This document shows, piece by piece, positions 52,595 through 63,223 of a stretch of 64,000 nucleotides of DNA. The notes below the pieces were generated by a model. It did no database searches and was not told the origin of the DNA. It worked only from the letters and a program-made list of their open reading frames with translations. The translations under genes and the position numbers were made by a program. This DNA is from Sesamum alatum (lineage: Eukaryota > Streptophyta > Magnoliopsida > Lamiales > Pedaliaceae). The stretch is from NCBI GenBank assembly GCA_034509735.1, contig JACGWO010000002.1:44223702-44287701 (forward strand), in the 5' to 3' direction. Position 1 is the first letter of the stretch, and every line of letters starts with the position of its first letter.

Positions 52595-52769
52595 TAACTT
52601 TTTTTATATTTATTTAAATAAACTGGAGGCACAATGGAAAGTATTAACCCCTAAAATTTCGCTGCAAAAGCATAAATATAGAATACTACTCTCTTACACC
52701 TTGTAAAAAAAGTATAAATAAGAAGGATTACTCCATTTAATCAAAGAACAAAGATTCTTAATATTCTGA

Positions 52770-53052
52770 AAAATTTACAATTTTCGTCCTATAACTTAGG
52801 GAGTGTGGCAATTTTGGTCCTCCATGAATTGATTTCCGTAATTTAGTCCCGTGACTTTGAAAATTTGGCAGTTTTGATCCCATTTGACCGGAAAGCCCCA
52901 ATTTTAAAGGTCATGTGCTCGGCACATGCACTTTTCCGGCGAAAAAGGACCAAATTGCCAATTTTTTAAAGTTACAGGACCAAATCGCGAAAATCAATTC
53001 ATGCAAGACAAAAATTGTCAACCTAAGTTACAGGATGAAAATTGCAATTTTT
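52770..53052. repeat. Fold-back palindrome, left copy
   Basis: Left arm ACAATTTTCGTCCTATAACTT...GGCAATTTTGGTCC pairs with right arm GGACCAAATTGCC...AAGTTACAGGATGAAAATTG. The centre is GGTCATGTGCTCGGCACATG, itself a small palindrome around CATGTGC/GCACATG. Confidence 0.75.
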
Positions 53053-53059
53053 TTTTTTT

Positions 53060-53750
53060 AGTCCATTTGTTCAACATTGCCCTCGATAAACCCTATGCTA
53101 GAGCACGTTGATCTGCTGGGTCTGAAAAATATATTTTTATGGCTCTAATTTTTTTTAATTATATATAGATTTTATTAATTTATTTTTTCTAAAGGGTAAA
53201 AAATAGGTGAATTTTTAGTAAAAGATAATATTTTTATAGTCTACTTGTTTAACGCTACCATCGCCAAACCCTTGCTGGGGGCATGTTAACTTGTGAAGCT
53301 TGAAAAATATATTTTTAAGGCTCTAATTTTATAATTAAAAGGTGTTATTAATTTTTATTCTTTATGAGTTAAAAATAATTGAATTTTCAACAAAAAATAT
53401 GAGTTTTTGTAGCCTATTTATTCAGCACTTCCTTGAACACACCCAATGTTGCAGCATGTTAATCTGCAATACTTGAAAATTTAATATTTTTATGAATCTA
53501 ATTTTTTGAAGTTGAACATTATTAAGTTATTTGCACTAAGAGTAAAAAATAAGTGATTTTTTTTAGTAAAATTAATATTTTTATTAGTCTATTTGTTCAA
53601 CACAACCCTCACCAAGCTACGAGCATGTTGATTTACAGAGCTTGAAAAATATGTTTTTAACACTCTAATTTTTTAATTATATATATTATTATCAATTTAT
53701 TTCTTATGAGGAGTAAACAAAGTGGAATTTTCAGCAAAACAAAGCTTTTT
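53060..53750. repeat. Four tandem copies of a ~175-bp satellite-like unit
   Basis: Units begin at about 53060, 53238, 53411 and 53586 (spacing 178, 173 and 175). Each opens AGTC(C/T)A(T/C)TTGTT(C/T)AAC or a variant, has a GCATGTTRATYTRC word about 45 bases in, then GCTTGAAAAATAT.TTTTTA, then CTCTAATTTTT. Copies are diverged but collinear. The period lies in the size range of plant satellite monomers. Confidence 0.75.
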
Positions 53751-54042
53751 AGGGAAAAAATTGCAATTTTCATCCTGTAACTTAAGAGGTAGCAATTTTG
53801 GTTTTGTACGAATTAATTTTTGCAATTTAGTCCTGTAACTTCTAAAATTTGATAATTTTGGTCCCATATCGCCGGAAAGCCCCAATTGTTAAGGTCATGC
53901 GCCCGACACATGCATTTTTTCGGCCAAAAAGGACAAAATTGCTAAATTTTTAAATTACAGGACTAATTGAGAAAATTAATTCGTACAGGACTAAAATTGC
54001 CACCCCCACTAAACTATAGGACGAAAATTGCAATATTGTCCC
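53751..54042. repeat. Fold-back palindrome, right copy
   Basis: Same family as 52770-53052. Left end AGGGAAAAAATTGCAATTTT; right end, inverted, AGGGACAATATTGCAATTTT. The shared centre contains GCCGGAAAGCCCCAATTGTT and GGTCATGCGCCCGACACATG. Confidence 0.75.
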
Positions 54043-54640
54043 TAATATTCCTAGAGAACTGCAGGTGTTGGAAAGAAGAATTTGGCCAATATATAACTCC
54101 TCACTGCAGTTTTCTGCATGCATATATAATCAATCAGTTACATCCACCAGTGCCGAATCCCAGATTCCCTCTAGCAACATCGTACACCACCTCCAACTTC
54201 TGCTGCTAAATGTTACCAAAGATGCCCACATCACCATAATCCCCGTTTCCTTTGAAAGCAAGGCAGAATTGCGTGGAGCTGACGGCTACAAGTGTCCCGG
54301 TGTGCCTCTAAGTCGACTTTCACATCACATCTTCCCCCCCTCCCCAAGGTGAAAGATATTGTCGGAACCATTATACTTGTGAAGTTGCCCAAGTAATACC
54401 AAGTGTCCAATATGGAATATGCGGGTGCGCTCGGGTACTTCTTCATCTGCTGCTGGAACGGGGCCCTCAGAGCACTGTATGCAACAGGCGGAAGGCGCGT
54501 CATCACCGTGCCCGAGTCTATGATTGTGCCTGTAGTAGTCAAAACTGTTTGGTTGATGGGTAGGTCTTGCCCGCCCTATGTTTATTTTGATGATGTCGAT
54601 GAAGTACAAGGACGTCTCCATTCCCTTTGCGCTAGCGAAA

Positions 54641-54702
54641 GGCAAAATTATTTAAATATTGTGAAATAAAAAATTAATTACAAAAATACCATGAGTGAAA
54701 AA
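54641..54702. repeat. MULE left terminal inverted repeat
   Basis: 62 bases matching 59053-59114 in inverted orientation with about eight mismatches; both repeats carry ACAAAAATACC(A/G)TGAGTGAAA at the inner end. Confidence 0.9.
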
Positions 54703-54724
54703 TGCTTATTTTTTTTTCTTATGC

Positions 54725-54800
54725 AGAACTGCTATTTTGACATAGCAGTTCTAAATTTAAAAATAAAAAATAAAAACTCTCGGCAGCAAAACTGCCGAGA
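54725..54800. repeat. Two perfect hairpins in the MULE left subterminal region
   Basis: Hairpin 1: AGAACTGCTAT (54725-54735), 6-nt loop, ATAGCAGTTCT (54742-54752). Hairpin 2: TCTCGGCAG (54778-54786), loop CAAAA, CTGCCGAGA (54792-54800). Confidence 0.85.
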
Positions 54801-55064
54801 TAAAAAACGGTTCTTTGACAGCCTCAACAGATTTTAAGGGACGCATGCTTTTTTAGATGATAGGATGCATGAGATCTTTAATTATTTCTGCAGAACTGCT
54901 GTGTACAAATGTGATTTTTCTTCTATAAATACTCTTTCCATACTTGTTCCAATTCATATGAGTTTGAAAGAATTATAGAAAGGGCAAGTTTCTTTTGTTT
55001 GTTTTCATTATAATATTATTAATAATATTATTTTTTTATGCATATGGTATTTTGATGTGAAGAT

Positions 55065-57620
55065 ATGGCGGAGCAAAACAATATTGACATCATTATATAT
55101 TTTGGAGGTCAACGAATTGATTCATATGATTGTGTGAGTTATGATCGGCGTCCAATCAGATTTATGAAAATTTCTCGTAGTACTACATTTGTTGAACTTG
55201 AATCACTTATGTATGAAGAACTTGGGCTCCGCATGAATGATTTTCAGTTACAAATATATTTTAAATATACAACATATAGTGTTGATAGAAGACGGGAGAT
55301 GGCATTGCCGATAAAGACGGATCGAGATGTGCAATTTTTTTTCAATCCATTGAATGGATATGTTACTGTAGAAAGTTTTGTTGAAGCAGAGAAAGTTTAT
55401 CATAATATTTATAATATTGTATTAGATGACCCTCTTGCTGGTGATTATGCAACATACATGTCAATGTTAACACAAGATGGGGCCAGTTTGCCAGCAGTAA
55501 CTCAAGAGATGGGAAGATTTGGGATAAATGAACATTTTGCAAGGCCTTCTACGTACAACCAACAAGATGATGAGTATGTCAATATTGAGTCTGAAGCCGA
55601 TAGTTTTTTAAATTCAGATCCGGTGAAATCTGAACCAGATGAGGTTGAGGAAGAGGCTAAAAATAATTTGAATCCTGATAATGACGATGAAGTCAGCATC
55701 CCAATTATGTTGGAAGTGCTTGGTAGTATTGCTAATGGGGCGACAAGCCAACAAGTACAGGGAATTGATTTGAACATACCAGCCACGTCAGAGCCTCCTC
55801 TCTATATCCAGTGATCCCATTTTTTAGTACAACACATCCAGAGGTACCTGTCGACTCGGTGGATATCCCTACTGGTAAACGGGGTAACTTGTACGACCCG
55901 AGCACTGGAGAGCTCGCATTAGGAATGGTGTTCAAGAGCAAAGACCACTTGAAATCTAGTGTTCAAGATTTTTTTGTGCGTTGTGCGAGACGAGAATACC
56001 GTGTGCTCGAGAGTTCACCAAAATTATGGAAGGTCGTGTGCAAATATGACGCAGAGACTGGATGTGATTGGATGTTATGAGCTATCTTCAAGTCCAATAT
56101 GGGGTTATTCAAGATTACCAGGTACGTGGGACCACATACCTGCTTGATGAATTTCTGTAGATCATCGTAACTTAGGTAAGAGTATGATTGCAACACATTT
56201 GCTTGGTCTGGTTCGTTAAGACCCATCCTATGACATTAAGTATGTCCAGCAAAATGTGAAAGATCGGTTTGTTTTCGAAATCTCTTATCATAAGGCTTGG
56301 CAGGCTTTGAAGGCGGCTAGGGAACAGGTATATGGAACTTGGGAAAGCTCTGTATAGAAATTGCCTCGATACATGGCTGCATTACAGAAATGGAACCCCG
56401 GGACGGTTGTAGAGTGGTTGCATTTGGACACTGACAGGCCTGGGCTGAAAATGTTGAACTATGTATTTTGGGCTTTCAGACCGTGTATAGAAGGATTTCA
56501 TTATTGTCGCAACGTTATAAGTGTAGACGGAACTCATTTGTACACGAGGTACAAACACAAGTTATTAGTGGCAGTCACAATGGATGCAAATCAACAAGTC
56601 CTCCCATTAGCCTTCGCATTGGTTGATGAAGAATCCCTAGCATCCTGGCGATGGTTCCTGGAAATGCTTTCCAAGCATCTACTACGCGGTGAGGAGGACC
56701 GAATTTGTCTAATTTCTGATCGGCACAGTGGATTGATTAAAGGAGTAGATGCTGTACCAACATTTAAATTTTCCCGTGGAGTTCATCGATTTTGTTTACG
56801 GCATGCGTGTTCAAACTTTAATAACAAGTTCAACAACGTTCAACTTAAGGATCTCTGCTGGAAGACGGGTTCTGAGCAGAATGTGCGCAAGTCTAAGCGA
56901 GTAATGGAAGAAATAAAAGGATTGAATGAAGGAGCTTATAATTGGCTTAGAAGTATTGACAAAACTCAGTGGACGCTAGCGCATGATGGTGGATGGTGAA
57001 CATGCATTCTAACAACGAATATGTCGGAGTGTGTAAATGGAGTGTTGAAAGGTGCCAGACAACTACCGATAATGGCTACTGTGCAAATAACATTTTCCCA
57101 TTCAGTGCAATACTTCATAGAGCACACAACACGTTGTCACTGGATGATGAATGACAATCAGCAGTGGGCTGATTATGCATACAGATTATTTGAGGCGCGA
57201 CAGACTGAGGCAGTACACCACATTGTACAAAAATTTGATTATACTTAGCAATCTGCCTCGGTACTTACATTGAGCTTGACTGGTGCGGGGACTCATATAT
57301 ATGTTGTCAAGTTGAAGCACCAACAGTGTTCGTGTGGCAAGTGGGGAAGTAATAGCATTCCTTGTTCCCATGCAATACAGGCATGTCGGCATTTTGGGGT
57401 AAATGCATCCAACTTTATGCCATATTATTATAGTATTCAGTTATACAAGAACACATACTGCGGGAGGTTTGAGCCATTATGGGGGGAGGAGTATTGGGAT
57501 CCTGTGCTATTTCATCTTGTGCACAACCCTATGTTGTGTACCCGCAGAGGCCCAGGTCGACATGTTACAACTCGTATTCAGAACGAAATGGATAGACCAC
57601 AGACTCGTGCACGCCAGTAG
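55065..57620 (+). pseudogene. MULE transposase pseudogene (MuDR-type)
   Basis: Pieces in transposase order. 55065-55814 is an N-terminal region starting MAEQNNIDIIIYFGGQRIDS, 249 residues, acidic at its end. After a frame change, 55811-56080 holds the MuDR DNA-binding region (GMVFKSKDHLKSSVQDFFVR, CKYDAETGCDWML). 56080-56360 continues the similarity through several stops (for example after CDWML). 56361-56999 is the catalytic core with NVISVDGTHL and CLISDRHSGL, the two Asp-bearing strands of the DDE fold. 57021-57248 follows after a stop, and 57270-57620 carries the SWIM zinc finger CSCGKWGSNSIPCSH. At least one frameshift and multiple stops mean no functional product. Confidence 0.88.
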
Positions 57621-57739
57621 TACCGAGCACGTGAAGGAAATTCAAATAAATAGAATATTTACTATGCAATGATGTAGTATTTGAAAACTTTTGGTGGATG
57701 TAATAAATGTTTATTTGCATAAATTAAATATTACAATTC

Positions 57740-58811
57740 TCATCGTACTACAGCAGTCTGTTTCATAACACTAGTAATGACCCCTGTGCCACATCCTCGA
57801 CGTCGCCTATTTCGTCTCGGGATGTCATATCTCATCTCAATTGGAGTGCTCAAATCAAGGTCCTCAAATGGAATTGGTGATACTGGATAATGCGGGCGCA
57901 TACCCGGATGAAAGGTAGATGGACCTGGAACGTTAGGACCAATATCATCCGACAGAGTATACGCAAATTCTGGAGTATATGCAGTCGATGGAGTATATAC
58001 GTTAGCACCAATATCATCCGACGGAGTATACACAAAATTTGGAGTATATGCAGTAGATGGTCCTGCTACGTTCGTCGGAGCATGTGCAGTAGCAACACTA
58101 TTGTACCCCAATTTGAGATACCACCTTCACTAAGGTTCTCCAAATGACATAAATATAACAATGAGACAGTGTTGCCCGTAGCATCGGGACACAATACACC
58201 ACCAATAAGGCACAAAGCTATTATTCGTGCCACTTGTAATACTTCTTTCAGAGGGCTATCATCGTCACTCGTGTTCATAATTAACCTAATTTCAATCGAG
58301 AAAATTTAAATTCATCATCATCCGGGTGAAAACCCAACCATTGGTAGCAATAATCTTGCTATTGTGGAATAGTCCACTTTGTATCTACTCCTGTAATAAT
58401 ATTACCTACCAATGGAAGTTTTCACATGATTGCGATGTCTTGAAGAGTGACAGTCGCCGCACCAATCGTGAAATGAAAAGTATGAGTCTCGGGTCGCCAT
58501 CTCTCGACTAACGCAGTAATAAGGTGTGCGTCAATCTCAACGTGACCACACTGAAAAACTCCTAAAAAACCTATATTTTCTAATACTTGTAGAACACGTA
58601 CGTGGCGTGGCACTAGTTTGAGAACTCGAAAAAGAGAACTATCACCACGTCGAACATGTAAAGTTGTGTCGGGGGCTCCGAGCACATCTTCATAACGATG
58701 ATTTGTCTGTCCATACAACACAATAGAATTACGTCGGCCAAAATTAGCCTTAATTCTACAAGATTTTTTTTTGAATATTTGATATATATTATAACACATA
58801 GTGGTCCTCAC
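57740..58811 (-). pseudogene. Plant-mobile-domain (MAIN-like) gene carried by the MULE, internally deleted
   Basis: Convergent to the transposase. Reading from 58811 down, an N-terminal part ends LVERWRPETHTFHFTIGAAT-VTLQDIAIM, the conserved PMD start region. After a gap, 58278-58066 gives CLIGGVLCPDATGNTVSLLY and LSEGGISNWGTIVL, the later PMD core. 58111-57740 encodes a proline/threonine/tyrosine-rich tail with repeated AYTPxFxYTxSDDIGxNV and a basic end RRNRRRRGCG. The LPVDG-type segment and most of the middle are missing and frames change, so it is not functional. PMD genes are known both as host genes (MAIN, MAIL1) and inside transposons. Confidence 0.78.
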
Positions 58812-58948
58812 ACCTTATGTGAGGAGTTCACGGGTGAACAAATATGGAGTGTTCACACGTGAACACTCCATTATAGTGCTGGGATGCATGCATGCGTCCC
58901 ATCTATTATCATCCATGCGGAAAAAGGGGCAGACAAAGCCTGCCCCTT
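58805..58948. repeat. Series of hairpins in the MULE right subterminal region
   Basis: Perfect stems: TCCTCACA/TGTGAGGA (58805-58825), GTTCAC/GTGAAC (58826-58839), GGAGTGTTCAC/GTGAACACTCC (58846-58869, 2-nt loop) and AAGGGGCAG/CTGCCCCTT (58924-58948). A GGGATGCATGCATGCGTCCC near-palindrome lies at 58881-58900. Confidence 0.85.
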
Positions 58949-59052
58949 ATTCCTGAAAACGGCTGATACAGTCAGTGGTTGTAGTAAAATTATTATTATT
59001 TTTAATTCAAAACTGTTATTTGACACAATAATTTTGTATAAATTTGTAACAC

Positions 59053-59114
59053 TTTTTCACTCACGGTATTTTTGTAATTAATTATTTATTTAATAATATT
59101 TAAATGATTTTACC
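59053..59114. repeat. MULE right terminal inverted repeat
   Basis: Inverted match to 54641-54702; ends GATTTTACC directly against the 9-bp target duplicate at 59115-59123. Confidence 0.9.
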
Positions 59115-59176
59115 CTAGCGAAAGGGGTGAACTTCACGTTTCTTGAAGCGCCACCTTTTCCTAGTGTCAAGTGCCC

Positions 59177-62159
59177 TTTTCCTAATATTAAGTTTGTTGA
59201 ATTTCATACCCATCTAACGAGTATTTACAATAATTTTTGCTTTTGTAATAAAAATAAATTGTAAACAAAGTTGTAAGTTAAGCAATTATAAATATCGGGG
59301 GTGCTTGAAAAATAAAAATAAAAATAAAAAAAGTTGAAGTTAGAATGCTCGGATAAACAACTTAATACTTACAATTTTACTATAAACTGCAAAAACTGTT
59401 ATGAAATTGCTTATAAATTTTTGCTTGAATCAACTTAAGGTTGAATTTGAATTGAAGGATTTGAAATCCTTAATAACAAATTCGTTGAATTTGTTTGGAT
59501 ATTTCTAAATTTCAAGGATTTCAAATCACTCCATTCTAATTTTGAATTATGTTTTGATGAATATGGATATTTTTCAAATTCATTCTAAATAGAGTAATTT
59601 GAAATACTTTCTCCAAATACTTTCTTCAAATTCAAATACACGTTAATTTTAAACAGATCAAAAATAAAAATTATAAAACAAAAACACCCTTCTCGTTTTA
59701 TTTTTAAGAATAAGTTGATAAGCGTTTGCAAACGCTCCTCATTTATGTGGCGTGCTGAAATATTTCAGTAGCCTGACACAGGTTGCGATTGATCGATGCA
59801 TGAAATTGAAACCATTATTTTAATTACCTCAATTGTATATATATATATATATATATATGTGGGACAAGAACATATGTAAGAACAGTGAAATTAACATATA
59901 TTTTTACACGTTTTAAAACACACAATATACGAGGTACAATTATGCACTAAGACAAGAACCATCAACCATTTGTTTAACTGTGTTGTTTTGTTCTTGCCAA
60001 TGTTGCCATGAATCACATAAATATATTAAACAAATCGTATCATATATCTGTCTAGCTTCCGTACGTAAAGTAATTAACCTTTCGGTGTACGACCATAAAA
60101 TATATATATAAAAAAGAAAATATGTATATATATATATAAAGAAAAGATGAAAACTATAAAATGAGAAGTAGTATGTATGGCATTTCTAATTTCAATATTT
60201 GATGTCACCCACTATGGACTTAATTACGTAGGTAAATTTGTCGTATATAAAATTATTATTGAAGTGATGGTATTGGTGAGGCCCGTCCGTCACGTTATAA
60301 AAGTTTTTGTGTTTGTATTGGGTATTTTTACTTATTTTATATAGCTGTTCGTATGGAGAATAAGGATTACAACGACGCGTTTTGGTGGCTGTGAATAATG
60401 TTGGGAATGGGGAAGGGGTTGGTGGAGTTGAAAACATTGGAAACAAATCAATCAATTTCATAATAGAAAATATCTCTCATGTTAATTAGGAAAAATTTTA
60501 TTTGAATCAGTCTGATCGAACCAAATCAATTACAGAGTGTGATATATTTGTTATGTAATTAATTACTTTTTATGACTTGTAAACTAATTTAACGATAAGT
60601 GTATTATACTCGACGTACAATTAATTCAAATTGATAGAGCCCCGGACCGGACTAGGATTTTTCTGTTAATTGTTATCATATTCCCCACCCGAAATTGCAT
60701 GTGCCTGAGCAACTCATCATTCCAATTTAAATCAACACGCAAATTGGGCACACCATGCTTAATTAATTAGTAGGGATAATTACACTCTCATTCTCTGATA
60801 TTTATGTAATTATACGTAAATTTTATGTGATTTAAAAAAGTACATCTAATATTCTTAAAGTTTGTTTTTATCTAATAAATAGATCCATCCTTAGTTAAAA
60901 TTCATCGAATTTGTTGATATTAACAAAAAAAAAATTTATCATATATGTAATATATATATTCAACAGAATGTCATAACTGTTTGAAAGTAATCCTCATATA
61001 ATACAAATTTAGTAAGTAGAAATATATTGTATATGTAGGAAAATATCTTTGTTAATAATAATCAAAATAGATTAGAAATTCAAAACTATTATGTATTATC
61101 TATTAAAATAAAAATTTTATTTTACGAAAAATATGAGTAATTTGTATAAACAGACCATATGTTAGGGTATAGATGTAATTATTCAAAAAAAAAAAAAAAG
61201 AAAAGAAAAATGTTTTCTTTAATCTCTTGCAATAAAATTCTGATGGTTGACTGGAAGGAGAATTAGTTATATTATTTTGGGAAACAAATTGTTAGTGCAT
61301 GATTGTTGTACATTATGGATGATTAGATAACTATGTTGATCATTATCTAATGAATAATTGATCGTGTGGAGGGCAGCCTTATCATGGATGCCCCTTCTCA
61401 TCACATATTTGCTATTACCTATTCAAATTTGGAGTGGGGAAATGGAATCTCAAACTATGACATGAGGGGTGCAGATTGATTGAGGATGTACAGTTATTGC
61501 ATCTAGAATTGCATCAAGGGGACGAATGCAAGTTGGACGACTTATGAATAACTGTAAGGGGTCGTTTGCTTTAGCTGATGGATCGAGATTGAATGGGATT
61601 TTTGGGCTTATCCAGATTTATCCAACATTTACTTTTTAATATTTGGACCCTCGAGAAATCCCGCAAGCCCAGCGAAACTCGCGACTAGCCCAGTTACATG
61701 ATCTACATTGGGGTGGAGTTCCTCGTCTAAAGCAACTGTTGTTAGTTTCCCTGAAGCAAGGAAGCTAAGTCGCTTGAAGTTTGAGGTTGTTAGGGCTGAG
61801 TATTCATTTGAACGATTAACTGGGTTTTGAGGTAAATCATGTTGCTTGTTGCCATTAAATCGATCATTATTTGTGCTAATGATTCATACATCTATCATGA
61901 TTGTTTTTGAACTCTTACATGGTCTGTAAATTTGAGCAACATTTCTTGGATTATGTAATTCTTATTGCACTCTTTCATTTGAAAGGATTTTTGTTGAGGA
62001 TGGAAATCGCTAAGAACGAATTGATTTGTTGGTTTTGCAAGAATTCTTGGGGAGATAGTGCAATTTTTGTGGTTGACATACCGTTTTTATCACAGTAGTG
62101 TTAGTCCTAATCTTCTTAAAAATCTTACCACTTTGCTGCGTAATAGTCTTAAGAGTAGG
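59177..62159. other. AT-rich interval with MITEs
   Basis: No gene. It holds a probable MITE at about 59303-59740 (GGGGTGCTTGAAAAAT / GTTTGCAAACGCTCC ends), TA microsatellites at about 59840 and 60130, a small-MITE copy at 60489-60662 and the inverted-repeat element at 60772-61185. The part 61250-62150 is less AT-rich and may be debris belonging to the Harbinger fragment that follows. Confidence 0.5.
60772..61185. repeat. Inverted-repeat element related to 5982-6574
   Basis: Starts AGGGATAATTACACTCTCAT and ends ATAGATGTAATTATTC. Internal words ATAAATAGATCC and TTCATCGAATTTGTTGATATT parallel those of the 5982 copy. Confidence 0.65.
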
Positions 62160-62770
62160 ATCTTTGAGCAAGTAAAATCAATTCAATGATTAATTGCCAT
62201 AAACAACATTGATCTACGAATGAGTATGGATGTGTTTGGCCGATTATGCTATCTGTTGGAGAACCTGGGTGGTCTCTGCAGATCACACAACGATGGTGCA
62301 GCGGAGCAAGTTGCTGTTTTTGTAATGGTCCTGAGTCACCATACGAAGAACATGATAGTGAAATTCTATTTTAGTCGGAGTGGTCGAACTATCATTAAGT
62401 ATTTCAACTATCTTAGAGGCTGTCTTGAAGCTTCATTCCACGTTGCTCATGAAGCCTACCCCTGTAGAGGAAGACAACACATGCCCGAGGTGGAAATGTT
62501 TCAAGGTACTACAACTGTCTGTAACTATATGTGGCACTGCTTTGCCTCAGCTTGAATTGTTATCTTCTTTTGAAGTAACAATATTGATTTTTGAGTTGGA
62601 CAGGGGTTCTTAGGGGCGTTAGATGATACCTACATTCTTGTGCGTGTTCAAGAGGCCGATAACAAGAAATATAGAACTCGTAAGGTTGAAGTTGCAGCGA
62701 ATGCGTTGGGCGTGTGCGACAGAGACATGAAGTTCATTTACATCAACCCTGCCAACAACATCTGGACCAT
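62160..62770 (+). pseudogene. PIF/Harbinger transposase fragment
   Basis: Reads RMSMDVFGRLCYLLENLGGL, HHTKNMIVKFYFSRSGRTII, then after a frameshift near 62415 AVLKLHSTLLMKPTPVEEDN and PRWKCFK. A probable intron (about 62506-62604, GT...CAG) leads to FLGALDDTYILVRVQEAD, KYRTRKVEVAANALGVCDRD and MKFIYINPANN. These are the N-terminal and first catalytic-Asp (GALD) segments of plant Harbinger nucleases (DDE_Tnp_4 type). The rest of the nuclease is absent and the frame is broken. No terminal repeats were found. Confidence 0.82.
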
Positions 62771-62859
62771 AATAATATGATGGACGTCCATTATTATCAA
62801 ATTTTTAACATCCATTATTAGCTGAAAGTTAAATCACTGCTTAAATTCCTGCACCAGCC

Positions 62860-63223
62860 CACAAACTGACTCTTGAATGATGACTAATTACCTTAAAAAA
62901 TTCATGAAATTAAGACCAATTTAGGAGTGCAAGTGAATGAGCAGGGATCATGTCTGAACTGACATCATGAAGCTTTTATATATAGTCAAGGAAAGACTAG
63001 CTTTAATTTCAACCTTACAAATCATCAACCATAAGCTTATAACGCTGCCATCCTACCACTATACGTTTCACATTTACATGCAAATATATGATCTCTTTCC
63101 ACCTTCACTTCAACTTATTCTCACACACTATCTACTTCCCTTTGAAATATATTCATATGTAACTTGGCCCAATATAAAATTACTTTTCACTGCAGTTTTC
63201 TGCATGCATATACAATCAACCAA
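62860..63223. other. 3' flank of the aspartic-protease gene (copy 2)
   Basis: Uninterrupted version of the sequence duplicated at 52271-52594 and 54082-54133. It presumably includes the 3' untranslated region of the protease; no other gene is visible. Confidence 0.7.

Larger units (their letters stand above)
52595..54081. mobile_element. 1.49-kb insertion with two fold-backs around a satellite-like array
   Basis: Interrupts the duplicated protease flank. TTGGCCCA is at its left border (52587-52594) and TTGGCCA at its right (from 54082), a probable 7-8-bp target duplication. It contains palindromic fold-backs (52770-53052 and 53751-54042) and four tandem repeats (53060-53750). Terminal inverted repeats of the whole insert are not visible, so its class is open. 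Confidence 0.6.
54641..59114. mobile_element. Complete Mutator-like element (MULE), 4474 bp, decayed
   Basis: Termini GGCAAAATTATTTAAATATT and, inverted, GGTAAAATCATTTAAATATT begin 62-bp terminal inverted repeats (54641-54702 and 59053-59114). The host nonamer CTAGCGAAA is duplicated exactly at 54632-54640 and 59115-59123; 9 bp is the classic Mutator target duplication. It carries a broken transposase (+) and a broken plant-mobile-domain gene (-), plus hairpins near both ends. The intact related protease at 63700 shows the empty-site arrangement, fixing the borders. Confidence 0.93.
54134..59176 (-). pseudogene. Aspartic-protease pseudogene, 3' fragment, split by a Mutator-like element
   Basis: Second copy of the 3' end of the protease at 63224-64000. 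Exonic remains lie at 54134-54640 and, after the inserted element, 59115-59176, where homology ends at about AAGTGCCCT. Recognisable residues include TIIDSGTVMTRLPPVAYSAL and QQQMKKYPSAPAYSILDT. Single-base changes remove a Cys (DTW for DTC), and several indels (for example in the GRGGRCDVKVDLEA stretch) destroy the frame. Everything upstream of the SSSTGHLTLGKG-equivalent is missing, including the first catalytic Asp, so it cannot encode an active enzyme. Confidence 0.88.
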
